A DNA stretch of 64,000 nucleotides from Candidatus Saccharimonadota bacterium (lineage in GTDB: Bacteria > Patescibacteriota > Saccharimonadia > Saccharimonadales > Saccharimonadaceae): positions 103,820-167,819 of the forward strand of contig JAFRJK010000001.1 in assembly GCA_017432305.1 (NCBI GenBank). The letters are read 5' to 3'. The notes beneath the pieces were generated by a model that saw only the letters and a program-made list of their open reading frames with translations, searched no databases and had not been told where the DNA came from. Made by a program: the position numbers and the translations under genes. Shown here in pieces: positions 49,257 through 58,253 of the stretch; within the stretch, counting starts at the first letter, position 1, and every line of letters starts with the position of its first letter.

Positions 49257-50042
49257 ATGAATTTAGATTATCTCAAAAAAACCGAAAAAGCTCTAAATGA
49301 AGATATCTTCTGGAATATCCCAGAACAAAAAACCGGAATTATCTCGATAATCGGCGGAAATTCAAATAATTTTTCTTTTGAAATAAAACAAGCTGAATTT
49401 TTAAATACTTTAAATTTAAAAGAAGTGCGCTTAATCCTTCCGGATTCTTTAAAATCGAAAGTTCCACCAGTCCCAGGAGTTAATTTCACTCCTGCTACTG
49501 AATCCGGTTCTTTTGATAAAAGCAGCGAACTGAATTTTGCTCTTTCCGATTCCGACTTAACACTTCTTTCTGGTGATTTCTCGAAAAATTCCGCAACTTC
49601 GATTGCAATTTTAAACGCAATTAAAAACTCTGAAAAACCAGTTGTCCTTTCACGCGATGCGATTGATCTAATTTCCGAATCTGCTGAAGAAATTATCGAA
49701 CGTGAAGGGTTAATTTTCGTCGCCTCGATGTCACAACTCCAAAAACTTTTTAGAAATCTCCTTTACCCAAAAATGTTACTTCTTGGCGCACCCCTTCTTC
49801 CAGTTGTCGAAACGCTCCATAAATTCACTTTAAGCTATCCTGCGACAATCCTAACTTTTCACCAGGGAAATATTCTCGTCGCCTCTTCCGGAGAAGTTAT
49901 CGCAACTCCAATTGATGCGACCAATTATTCTCCAATTTCACTTTTTATGAGCAACCTTGCTTCAAAAATCGCTACTTTAAATCTTTGGAATCCCAAAAAA
50001 TACCTTGAATCAACTCATTCTGCTTTATTCTATAATTCGTGA
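49257..50042 (+). CDS. Ribokinase-fold protein, NAD(P)HX-dehydratase-like
   Basis: The 261-residue protein has SIIGGNSNNFSFEIKQAEFL, VRLILPDSLKSKVPPVPGVNF, an LLSGDFSKNSATSIAIL region and TILTFHQGNILVASSGEVIATPI. These resemble the YjeF C-terminal kinase-like fold. The usual G-x-G-D-x-L-x-G catalytic motif is not evident, so it may be a degenerate, non-catalytic member. I use ATG 49257 two bases after the xth stop. Weak call. Confidence 0.6.
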   Translation: MNLDYLKKTEKALNEDIFWNIPEQKTGIISIIGGNSNNFSFEIKQAEFLNTLNLKEVRLILPDSLKSKVPPVPGVNFTPATESGSFDKSSELNFALSDSDLTLLSGDFSKNSATSIAILNAIKNSEKPVVLSRDAIDLISESAEEIIEREGLIFVASMSQLQKLFRNLLYPKMLLLGAPLLPVVETLHKFTLSYPATILTFHQGNILVASSGEVIATPIDATNYSPISLFMSNLASKIATLNLWNPKKYLESTHSALFYNS

Positions 50043-50077
50043 TATAATAAGCATAAGAATTAAAAGGAATTTTTCTT

Positions 50078-51007
50078 ATGCAAAAAGACAATAACAAAAT
50101 TATGATTGTTGGAACTGGTAATGTGGGCGCCAGCATTGGTTATTGTCTCATTTCCGGACGTCACACAGTAAATGAATTAATCTTAACTGATATTAATATG
50201 GAAGATGCCGAAGGTGAAGCAATGGATCTTCGTGACACTCTCGCTGTAAACCAAAACTTCGTCAAAATCCGTTCTGGAACCTACGAAGAAGAAGCTGGAG
50301 ATTGCGATATTATCGTTATCACCGCTGGTGTGCCACAAGCTAAAGGCGGCGAAACCCGCATGGAACTATTGCAAAAAAACGCAAGTATTATGAAAGGGAT
50401 TGTTGATCCAATTATGAAAGCTGGATTTAATGGTATTTTCATTGTTGTTTCAAATCCGATGGATGTTATGACTTACCTTGTTTGGAAATATTCTGGACTT
50501 CCAACTGAACAAATTATCGGCTCTGGAACTGTTCTTGATTCTGCACGTCTTCGTTACCGTATTGCCGAAAAAACTGGCGTCTCTCCGAAATCCGTTCACG
50601 CCTACCAAATTGGTGAACATGGTGACAGCGAATTTTCACTTTGGAGTCTCGCAAACATTGGTGGAATGCCAATTAGGAGATTTTTGAACGAATCTGAACA
50701 ATCCGAAATTGAAGATTATGCAAGAAATGAAGCTTACGAAATTATTAACCGTAAAGGTGCAACTTATTATGGTATTGGCGCTTGCGTAACTGATATTATT
50801 GATAATATCTTAGGCGACGAAAAGCGCGTGATGCCAGTTTCAACTTACGATACTTTCACTGATACTTTCCACGGTTTCCCATCAGTTATCGGTCGTGATG
50901 GCGTAATAAAACGCCTCGAAATCGAACTTAGTGAAGAAGAGGGAATAAAGCTTCAAAAATCCGTCAACGCGATTAAATCTGCAATCGGCGAAGCAACCAC
51001 GAACTAA
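50078..51007 (+). CDS. ldh: L-lactate dehydrogenase
   Basis: The 309-residue protein has NAD-binding IVGTGNVGASIGYCLISG, the active-site loop ITAGVPQAKGGETRMELLQKNA, FIVVSNPMDVMTYLVWK, catalytic His181 in IGEHGDSEFSLWSLANIGG and VMPVSTY. Gln in the VPQ position favours lactate over malate as substrate (Arg would mean malate). It reduces pyruvate to regenerate NAD+. TATAAT at about 50043 and AAAAGGAA precede the ATG. Confidence 0.93.
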   Translation: MQKDNNKIMIVGTGNVGASIGYCLISGRHTVNELILTDINMEDAEGEAMDLRDTLAVNQNFVKIRSGTYEEEAGDCDIIVITAGVPQAKGGETRMELLQKNASIMKGIVDPIMKAGFNGIFIVVSNPMDVMTYLVWKYSGLPTEQIIGSGTVLDSARLRYRIAEKTGVSPKSVHAYQIGEHGDSEFSLWSLANIGGMPIRRFLNESEQSEIEDYARNEAYEIINRKGATYYGIGACVTDIIDNILGDEKRVMPVSTYDTFTDTFHGFPSVIGRDGVIKRLEIELSEEEGIKLQKSVNAIKSAIGEATTN

Positions 51008-51015
51008 AACCGAAA

Positions 51016-51042
51016 AAGCCCTTAAAAAACGGGGCTTTTTTG
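51016..51042 (+). terminator. Terminator of ldh
   Basis: AAAAAGCCC TTAAAAAAC GGGGCTTTTTT; the -10 of the next gene starts right after the T run. Confidence 0.8.
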
Positions 51043-51055
51043 ATATAATAAAACT

Positions 51056-53767
51056 ATGAAACGAATCCGAAATTTTCTTTTTATAGGCATTCTAATTCTT
51101 GCCTCATTTTTACCAATTTTTAAATTCGAAAATGCGTCTGCTAGCGCTAATGATTTTTATTTTAAGAGCTTTAATGCTGACTATTATTTAAAGAAAAAGA
51201 GCGATAACACAAGTGAGATGGAAGTTGTCGAAACTCTTACTGCTGTCTTCCCAGATAAAAATCAGAACCACGGTATTGAGAGAAGGATTCCATTTCTAAA
51301 CCAAAACGACACAAACTTGACAATGGAAAGTACTGATAGGCTTGATATTAGTGTAACAAGAAATGGCGAAAAAGAAAATTTCACAGTCAAAGCCTATGAC
51401 GACTATTTTAATGTCCGAATTGGAAACGCTGACACTTACGTTCATGGCGAACAAACTTATGTTTTAAAATATAAATTTATCCACGTTATCACCGATTTTA
51501 GCTCTTCCGGTTATAGTGTTGAACCATACCAAGAGCTTTATTGGGATTCGAACGGCACTGGCTGGAGCCAAAGATTCAACGAGATAAACGTCAATCTTCA
51601 TATGGATAAAGACATCCTAAAAAATGTCAAATCTAATACAGAAATCTCCAAAACTAGCTCCTATAAAGATAAATCAACCATTCATGAAAATAATAAAACA
51701 AAAGATCAACTCGCTGCTTGGTGCTACGTTGGAAGGCTTGGAAGTAATGGTCAAAACCGCTGCGAAATTACCGATCTTAAGGACGGGATAAACTTTAACG
51801 CAAAAAATCTCTCAGCATCCGAAAACCTAACTTTTGTCGCAAACTTTAATAAAGATACCTTTAAAGTTCCTGAAAATGATTTTATCAAAAAACTCACCTT
51901 TAAAGATATTACTGCCGATTATTATCTCTCAAAAAACGACGACGGCACTTCGAACTTAAAAGTCAAAGAATCCGTCAAAGTCCTCTTCCCGACCCTAAAC
52001 ACTGAGCGCGGACTCGAACATTTAATTCCTTACACAAATCATAAAAAGAATAGCTTTATTTCCGATAACCAAGAAAAACCAAATTTAAAAGTCACAATGG
52101 ACGGCGAAGAAATTGAGTGGTCTTCAACTAACGATGATGGCGTTTTCGATGTTTTAACTGGAAATTCTCGAACCTATGTCCACGGTGAACATACTATAAA
52201 TTTTGAATATGAATTTAAAAATATTATCGAAGAAGTTGACGATGAAGATTCTAATCTTTACCAACTTTTTAGCCTTAGCACTCGCGATTTCTGGCTAGGT
52301 AGTGTTGACGCAATTGTTTACCGAGTTCATCTTGATGATAATCTAAAATCTGAGCTATTAAACACTACTGCGAGAATGAGCGAATATCCACTAGTTCGCG
52401 ATGAGTTAACGGGCGAAGCTTGGTGCTACGCAAGCACAAAGAACGGTTATTCAACTTCGTCTTGTACTTCTTATAAGTCCAGCGATGGCTTCACATTTCT
52501 CACGAACAATCTCGAAAAAACTAGTGGGTTCGTCTTCGGGATTAACTTTAAGAAAGGGACTTTTGTCGTTCCAGGCCCGAACCATAACTATCTTTATTAC
52601 TTCATTTTCGCATTTGTCTTTATTGTACTCTCGATTATTGTAATTATCTTCTATAAAAGATCTTACGAACCAATTAAATCCAAAGTTAAATATCTTAAAA
52701 ATCGCCCAATCGCACCTGAATATACTCCACTCAAGGGTTTCACTGCCGCAGAAATGGCTGAAGTTTATGTGAAACCGACTAAAAATCCAAAGGTCGCAAC
52801 AATGCTTGAACTCGTAGTCGGAAAGAAAATCGAACTTATAAAAGGCGAGAAAAAGACTTTTGGCGGTTATAAATGGAAAGTAAAAATTAAAAGTCTCACC
52901 GGGCTCTCAAACGAACAAATCGATCTTCTAAAAATTCTTAATGGCGGAAAAACTGTCACTCTAAATCAAGTTGTCGAAATTACGAGCCACAGTTATTCTT
53001 CATCCCTAAATGATGCCTTTAAGGATTTCGATTCTCATATTAAAGATAAACTTGAAAAAGCTAGTTGCTTCGTAAAGAATTCTAAAAACTCCGCTAAAAC
53101 TCTCGCGAATAATACTACACTTTTCTTCGTCATTTTCGGGCTTTGTTTCTTCAGCCCACTCATCATCTTAATTGTCGGTAGTGTTTTCTATGCTTTAGTA
53201 AAAACTTTCTTAGTCGCAATCGATTTCACTCCTTACTCAATTTATGAAGGTTCCTTCCTCCTTCCAATTACAATTATTCTTACTCTTATTGTTTTCACGG
53301 CTTTACCGATTCTTTCCGGCTATTTCATCCGTTATAAAAAGCGTACTGAGAAAGGTCTTGATATGAGCAACTATATGGAAGGCCTAAAGCTTTACATTAA
53401 AATGGCCGAAAAAGACCGTCTCGAATTTTTGCAAAGCATCGAAGGCGCCGATACAAGCGAGGAGGGAATTGTTAAACTCTACGAAAAACTCCTCCCTTAT
53501 GCTGCGCTCTTTGGACTTGAAAAATCCTGGATGAACGAACTTGGCAAATATTACGAATTACAAGGAACCGAAACTCCAGATTGGTACGCTGCTGGCTTTA
53601 CTTATTCCGTTTTAAACTCGACTATGCGTAGTGCAGTCGCTCGTCCAATCGATACTAGTTCTTCGCATTCTGGCGGCGGTTGGTCTTCTAGCTCCGGATT
53701 CTCCGGCGGCGGAGGTGGAGGATTCTCCGGCGGCGGAGGCGGCGGCGGAGGAGGGGGAGGTTGGTAA
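51056..53767 (+). CDS. Large membrane protein with duplicated DUF2207-type ectodomain and glycine tail
   Basis: The 903-residue protein has a signal peptide (FLFIGILILASFLPIFKFENASA) and two homologous extracellular units of about 250 residues: NADTYVHGEQTYVLKYKFIH in the first, NSRTYVHGEHTINFEYEFKN in the second. A TM helix (YLYYFIFAFVFIVLSIIVIIFY), a cytosolic domain and two more TM helices follow. The tail from about 870 is nearly all Gly/Ser ending GGGGGGW. This is the DUF2207 architecture with an extra ectodomain copy. ATG 6 nt after TATAAT (51044). Function unknown, probably envelope. Confidence 0.88.
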   Translation: MKRIRNFLFIGILILASFLPIFKFENASASANDFYFKSFNADYYLKKKSDNTSEMEVVETLTAVFPDKNQNHGIERRIPFLNQNDTNLTMESTDRLDISVTRNGEKENFTVKAYDDYFNVRIGNADTYVHGEQTYVLKYKFIHVITDFSSSGYSVEPYQELYWDSNGTGWSQRFNEINVNLHMDKDILKNVKSNTEISKTSSYKDKSTIHENNKTKDQLAAWCYVGRLGSNGQNRCEITDLKDGINFNAKNLSASENLTFVANFNKDTFKVPENDFIKKLTFKDITADYYLSKNDDGTSNLKVKESVKVLFPTLNTERGLEHLIPYTNHKKNSFISDNQEKPNLKVTMDGEEIEWSSTNDDGVFDVLTGNSRTYVHGEHTINFEYEFKNIIEEVDDEDSNLYQLFSLSTRDFWLGSVDAIVYRVHLDDNLKSELLNTTARMSEYPLVRDELTGEAWCYASTKNGYSTSSCTSYKSSDGFTFLTNNLEKTSGFVFGINFKKGTFVVPGPNHNYLYYFIFAFVFIVLSIIVIIFYKRSYEPIKSKVKYLKNRPIAPEYTPLKGFTAAEMAEVYVKPTKNPKVATMLELVVGKKIELIKGEKKTFGGYKWKVKIKSLTGLSNEQIDLLKILNGGKTVTLNQVVEITSHSYSSSLNDAFKDFDSHIKDKLEKASCFVKNSKNSAKTLANNTTLFFVIFGLCFFSPLIILIVGSVFYALVKTFLVAIDFTPYSIYEGSFLLPITIILTLIVFTALPILSGYFIRYKKRTEKGLDMSNYMEGLKLYIKMAEKDRLEFLQSIEGADTSEEGIVKLYEKLLPYAALFGLEKSWMNELGKYYELQGTETPDWYAAGFTYSVLNSTMRSAVARPIDTSSSHSGGGWSSSSGFSGGGGGGFSGGGGGGGGGGGW

Positions 53768-55050
53768 TGAGAATTGCCGTTTTTACCGATTTATATCTTG
53801 AAATTGCTGGCGGGATTCCGTCTTCGATTTCTGCTCAAAAAAGAGAACTTGAAAAGCTTGGCCATCATGTAACAGTTTTTTGCCCAGGTTTCTCTACGCC
53901 TAAAGAAGAGAATGTAGTTGTACTCCCAACTTCAAAACTCATAAAAATTAATGGTGCTCCAACAACAAAGAGCCCGAAAAAAGTTGTAGAATTTATCGAC
54001 AAAAACTTCCCAAATTTCAAATCTGATTTTGATTTAATTCACGCTCATTACGAAGCTGGTGCCAGTATTGCCGCGATTATGCTTTCGAAAAAGTATAAAC
54101 TCCCCCTAGTTCAAACCATGCACGGTCGCGAAGATATGGCAATTGCTGTAAACGTTCCACATCCATTCAAAACTATCGCCGGGGTAACTCTTAATTCATT
54201 CCATCGTCATTACCTAAAATCTTATATTGAGAACCCTACAAAAGTAAAAAAAGACGATTATCTCGCCCCAACTTGTGCAAGAAAGAAAATGTGGGAGCTA
54301 ATGGTTAGAGAAGCGAATCTCGCTGATAAAGTTATTACTCCAAGCCAACATTTTGCCGATAAGCTAAAGCATTATGGTGTTTCTCGGCCAATTACAGCCG
54401 TTTCTAACGGCGTTCCAGACGAAATGGCCAATATCCGCCCATGGAAAATTAGAACGCTTCAAAAAGGCTCTGATGAGCCTCTGAAGATTATCTGGACTTC
54501 TAGACTCTCCCGAGAAAAACGCATCCTACCGTTTCTTGAATCCCTAAAAATTATAAAGAAATCAACCGACAAATTCTTCTTTACAGCCCTTGGCGATGGG
54601 AACGAATTCGAAACCTCGAAAAAGTTTATCGCCGAAAATGGTCTTTCTCACAATTGTGACTTAAAGGGCGCCGTCCCCCACGAAGATGTTCTATCTTATC
54701 TCGAAGATCAACATCTTTCGATTATCAACTCTTATGGTTTTGACACCCAAGGTTTGACAATCCTCGAAGCGGCCGCCGTCGGGCTTCCGGTAATTTATTG
54801 TGATAAAGATATGGACCAAGTTGTCCTCGAAAATGGCGGTCTTCGTGCGAAAGATGAAACTCCAGAAAAGATGGCAGAACTAATCCTTGATATTATCGAA
54901 CACCCAACAATTATTGAAAGAATGAGCGAAGCTTGTTTCAAAAATCGAAACGAGGTGCTTCAATCAACCCAGATTAAGAATCTCCTAAGAGTTTATGAAG
55001 ACGCACTCCAAGCTTCCCCTGAAGACGTTTCTCAAGCCAACCTTCATTAA
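53767..55050 (+). CDS. GT4-family glycosyltransferase
   Basis: The roughly 427-residue enzyme has the GT-B N-domain MRIAVFTDLYLEIAGGIPSSISAQKRELEKLGHHVTVFCPGF, ADKVITPSQHFADKLKHYGV, and the C-domain IIWTSRLSREKRILPFLESLKII, SYGFDTQGLTILEAAAVGLPVIYCDKDMDQVV. It is paralogous in layout to the enzyme at 46723. The ATG overlaps the preceding stop (TAATG), so it is coupled to the DUF2207 protein. Its last 77 bp overlap the convergent P-type ATPase gene. Confidence 0.9.
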   Translation: MRIAVFTDLYLEIAGGIPSSISAQKRELEKLGHHVTVFCPGFSTPKEENVVVLPTSKLIKINGAPTTKSPKKVVEFIDKNFPNFKSDFDLIHAHYEAGASIAAIMLSKKYKLPLVQTMHGREDMAIAVNVPHPFKTIAGVTLNSFHRHYLKSYIENPTKVKKDDYLAPTCARKKMWELMVREANLADKVITPSQHFADKLKHYGVSRPITAVSNGVPDEMANIRPWKIRTLQKGSDEPLKIIWTSRLSREKRILPFLESLKIIKKSTDKFFFTALGDGNEFETSKKFIAENGLSHNCDLKGAVPHEDVLSYLEDQHLSIINSYGFDTQGLTILEAAAVGLPVIYCDKDMDQVVLENGGLRAKDETPEKMAELILDIIEHPTIIERMSEACFKNRNEVLQSTQIKNLLRVYEDALQASPEDVSQANLH

Positions 55051-57403
55051 ACTTTTTTGATAATTTTTCACCGATTATAATCAAAATTGGCGCGCATACT
55101 ACAACTATTCCGATTAGTAGCCATGCCTGCCACGAAATATCGTGCCCAACGCCGAATAAATCCTTCAGAAAAATACTAAACGTAATCATTCCAACGATAC
55201 AAAGGAGAATAATTCCGCCTTTAATTTTGTCGAGCGGACGACAAAGCCTAAACATATAAACAAACCCGACTGCTGCCCAAACAAAGGTACAAACTGTCGA
55301 TAAGATTGAACGATCAAGTTCTAAGAATGTCGAGCCTACAAAACTCACCACCGCAATTAGAATCACATTCGTAAGTGCTGCTGGAAGTGCTGTAAAAATC
55401 ACGTTTCGCATAAAGTTGCCCTTAATTAGATTCTCACTCGGGATTTGTGCTAAGAGGAAACTCGGAACACCAATCGTAAACATCGTAACTAACGAAACCT
55501 GAGTCGGGTTCATTGGATATCTTGTAAAGAGACAAATCGCAATCAAAGCCGTAATGAACGAGAAAATATTCTTAACTAAGAACAGGGAACCGGAACGTTG
55601 CAAGTTATTAACAACTCTACGCCCTTCTCTAACTACCGAAGGCATTTTCGAAAAATCCGATTCTAGGAGCACGACTTGCGAAGCTTGGACCGCCGCCTCC
55701 GATCCAGAAGCCATCGCGACCGAACAATCCGCATCCTTAAGTGCTAAAACATCATTCACGCCATCCCCAACCATTGCGACTGTCTTCCCGGCTTTCTTCA
55801 AAATATTAATAATTCGACGTTTCTGATTTGGAGTAACACGGCCTAAGACCACGTTTCCTAAAACGCCTTTCTTGAAATCTACGCCCGAGCCAAGTCTTGT
55901 TGCATCGACGTATTTCGAAGCGTCTTTTATTCCAGCTCGTTTTGCCACTTCCGAAACTGTTTCTGGGTTGTCACCAGAAATCACTTTTATTTCAACACCT
56001 TGTTCTGCGAAATATTTAAATGTCTCGACTGCCGTATCGCGAATCTCGTTTTGGAGCACAATTAGAGCAAGTGGAATTACTTTTGCGGTTAAAGCCTTGT
56101 CTGTCGCTTTCTCACCTTCGTTGATTAATCTTCCATTATACTTTCCAAAAACTAAAACTCGGTATCCTCGTTTTAAGAACTTCTCAAGTTTTGGATAAAC
56201 TTTTTCATATTCGTCTCGCATCACAAACTCTGGCGCACCAATCACAAATGCGGCCTTCTCAAATTGCACCCCAGAATATTTATATTTTGATGAAAAACCA
56301 AGTGAGCCAACTAGCCCAGCATATTCATCCTGTTTAAACGACTTTAAGCGCTTAAACTCACGCTTTAGAGCCGCCATAGTTGCGTTATCAGCCGATAAAT
56401 TCGCGACCGTCTCGCCAATCATTGCTGGGATTAATTCATTTTGCTTCTTATCTTTCGAAAGCGGGACTGTCTCGACTACATTCATTTTTTCATCTGTAAT
56501 TGTGCCAGTTTTATCAACACACATCACGTCAACTCGCGCCAAAGTCTCGATACTTTTCATATCGTGAAGCATCACTTTATTTTTTGCAAGACGCATTGCC
56601 GAGAGTGCTAAAGTAATCGTCGAAAGTAGAAACAATCCCTCCGGAATCATCCCGATTATCGCCGCCACCATCGACTGGACTGCAGTCTTCGCCGAAGCAT
56701 CACCAATAATATATTGTTGTGCGAATAATAAAATTCCAATCGGGATAATCGCAATTCCAGCTAATTTCACAAATGCGTTTAAAGAGCGGATAATTTCCGA
56801 TTGCTCTCCAGTTTTAATCGCCTTTGCTTTAAGTGTGAGTTGCGCCGCATAAGAATCTTCACCGACTTTCGTGAGTTTTGCATAACATTCACCATAAACG
56901 ATAAAACTTCCTGACAACAAATCATCATCTTCAGATTTTATAACCTCATCCGCTTCGCCTGTTAAAAGCGATTCATTAACCGCGACTTCGCCGTCTAAAA
57001 TCCGTGCATCCGCCGGGATTTGATCTCCAGCCTTAAAAACTACAACGTCGTCTAAAACTAATTTTGAAACTGGAATTACTTGCTGCTTTCCATTTCGAAC
57101 TACCCGTGCCTTTGGGGCATTTAAAACTGTTAATTTATCTAAAACCGCCTTCGCGCGAAGTTCTTGAACGATACCGATAATCGAGTTTGCGATAATGACT
57201 GGAAGAAAAGTTAAATCCCGAAAAGAACCGACAACAATAAGAAGTATTGCGATAATTAAAAACACTATATTAAAATAAGTGATCACATTTGAACGAATAA
57301 TTTCTCCGACGCTTTTTGTCGGAGCAATCACGTCACGGTTAACCAACCCCGCTCTTTTTCGCTCATTTACTTCATCAAAATTAAGACCTCGAAATTTCGT
57401 CAT
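54974..57403 (-). CDS. CtpE-like cation-transporting P-type ATPase
   Basis: The 809-residue pump has the phosphorylation motif DKTGT (Asp about 296, MCVDKTGTITDEKMNV), the actuator TGE motif (NESLLTGEADEVIKS) and the hinge VGDGVNDVLALKDADCSVAM. N-terminal GLNFDEVNERKRAGLVNR...IIRSNVITYFNIVFL and IVQELRAKAVLDKL resemble mycobacterial CtpE, implicated in Ca2+ uptake. Eight to ten TM helices. Ion specificity is inferred from similarity only. Its 5' end overlaps the next minus-strand gene by 4 bp. Confidence 0.9.
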   Translation of the reverse strand: MTKFRGLNFDEVNERKRAGLVNRDVIAPTKSVGEIIRSNVITYFNIVFLIIAILLIVVGSFRDLTFLPVIIANSIIGIVQELRAKAVLDKLTVLNAPKARVVRNGKQQVIPVSKLVLDDVVVFKAGDQIPADARILDGEVAVNESLLTGEADEVIKSEDDDLLSGSFIVYGECYAKLTKVGEDSYAAQLTLKAKAIKTGEQSEIIRSLNAFVKLAGIAIIPIGILLFAQQYIIGDASAKTAVQSMVAAIIGMIPEGLFLLSTITLALSAMRLAKNKVMLHDMKSIETLARVDVMCVDKTGTITDEKMNVVETVPLSKDKKQNELIPAMIGETVANLSADNATMAALKREFKRLKSFKQDEYAGLVGSLGFSSKYKYSGVQFEKAAFVIGAPEFVMRDEYEKVYPKLEKFLKRGYRVLVFGKYNGRLINEGEKATDKALTAKVIPLALIVLQNEIRDTAVETFKYFAEQGVEIKVISGDNPETVSEVAKRAGIKDASKYVDATRLGSGVDFKKGVLGNVVLGRVTPNQKRRIINILKKAGKTVAMVGDGVNDVLALKDADCSVAMASGSEAAVQASQVVLLESDFSKMPSVVREGRRVVNNLQRSGSLFLVKNIFSFITALIAICLFTRYPMNPTQVSLVTMFTIGVPSFLLAQIPSENLIKGNFMRNVIFTALPAALTNVILIAVVSFVGSTFLELDRSILSTVCTFVWAAVGFVYMFRLCRPLDKIKGGIILLCIVGMITFSIFLKDLFGVGHDISWQAWLLIGIVVVCAPILIIIGEKLSKKFNEGWLEKRLQGKLGVRLHKLLGDS

Positions 57404-57903
57404 TTTTCCTCATCAATCGTCAAAATTTTGTTACGTTTTTTTCGATTATTCATCCAAATCGTCGCGCCCGCACCGATCACCATCACAATCACACCTAGAG
57501 TAATTAACGAAATTGAACCACTAATTTTTCTTTTCTCCATTCTTTTATAAATCCCGCTTTGGGCATTATAAAGGTCCGCTTCAAGATCAGAAAGTTCGCC
57601 TTCAGCCGTCACGACTTCGTGATTTAATTCACGATATTTTTCGGAAGTCGAAGATTTTTCATATTCTGCATTAAGCTCACTTCTTAAAGAATTTAATTCG
57701 TCAATTTTTGCGCTGACATCTTTCTTTAAAGTTTCTTCATTCTTATAATTTAAAATGTCATATTCTGGATCAAAATTACGCGCAATTCCAAACCAAACTA
57801 ACACTCCACCAATCACGAGCCCAAGCACGAAAATAATAATCGATGGAAAAGAACGGCTTCTAACCGTCTCTGTCTTTTTCGACGTTTTCTTTAATTTTTT
57901 CAC
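57400..57903 (-). CDS. Membrane protein with two TM helices and coiled-coil loop
   Basis: The 167-residue product has a basic N-terminus (KKLKKTSKKTETVRSR), a TM helix (FPSIIIFVLGLVIGGVLVWFGIA), an approximately 80-residue coiled coil (NEETLKKDVSAKIDELNSLRSELNAEYE...) and a second TM helix (SGSISLITLGVIVMVIGAGATIW) with a basic tail. It precedes the P-type ATPase with a 4-bp overlap, so could be an accessory subunit. Not recognised as a known family. Confidence 0.75.
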   Translation of the reverse strand: MKKLKKTSKKTETVRSRSFPSIIIFVLGLVIGGVLVWFGIARNFDPEYDILNYKNEETLKKDVSAKIDELNSLRSELNAEYEKSSTSEKYRELNHEVVTAEGELSDLEADLYNAQSGIYKRMEKRKISGSISLITLGVIVMVIGAGATIWMNNRKKRNKILTIDEEK

Positions 57904-57993
57904 AAAAATACCTCCGATTACCTCTATTATAGCATAAGTGGTTCAGTTTCATAACCTTTATTTTTACCTAAAAATATGCTAAAATATCAGAGT

Positions 57994-58080
57994 GGCCGAG
58001 TGGCGGAATTGGTATACGCGCTAGACTCAAAATCTGGTACTCGCAAGGGTTTATGGGTTCGAGTCCCATCTCGGCTACCA
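57994..58080 (+). tRNA. tRNA-Leu (anticodon CAA), CCA encoded
   Basis: Acceptor GGCCGAG/CTCGGCT (first pair G-U). D-arm GGCGGAATTGGTATACGC. Anticodon stem CTAGA/TCTGG with loop CTCAAAA gives CAA. A long variable arm (TACTCGCAAGGGTTTA) is typical of Leu. T-loop TTCGAGT. CCA at 58078-58080. Confidence 0.92.
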
Positions 58081-58121
58081 CCGTAGAAGTCGAGCAAGCG
58101 AAAAAGCTTGCTTTTTTGATT
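58076..58121 (+). repeat. Direct repeat, copy 1 (tRNA-Leu 3' end plus terminator)
   Basis: Begins with the last bases of tRNA-Leu (TACCACCGTAGAAGTCGAG) and includes the terminator AAGC GAAA AAGCTTGCTTTTTT-type hairpin. Repeats 91 bp downstream with one mismatch. Confidence 0.85.
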
Positions 58122-58166
58122 GCGAGACACCGCCCGGTGGAAAGCTTTTCGCGCTAGCAAAATGAT

Positions 58167-58212
58167 TACCACCGTAGAAGTCGAGTAAGCGAAAAAGCTT
58201 GCTTTTTTGATT
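58167..58212 (+). repeat. Direct repeat, copy 2
   Basis: Same sequence as 58076-58121 with C to T at one base. The 45 bp between the copies (TGCGAGACACCGCCCGGTGG...) hold a small CACCG/CGGTG hairpin. Confidence 0.85.
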
Positions 58213-58253
58213 ACTAAGTGACGTCAAACTATTTTTTATGATATAATATTTAT

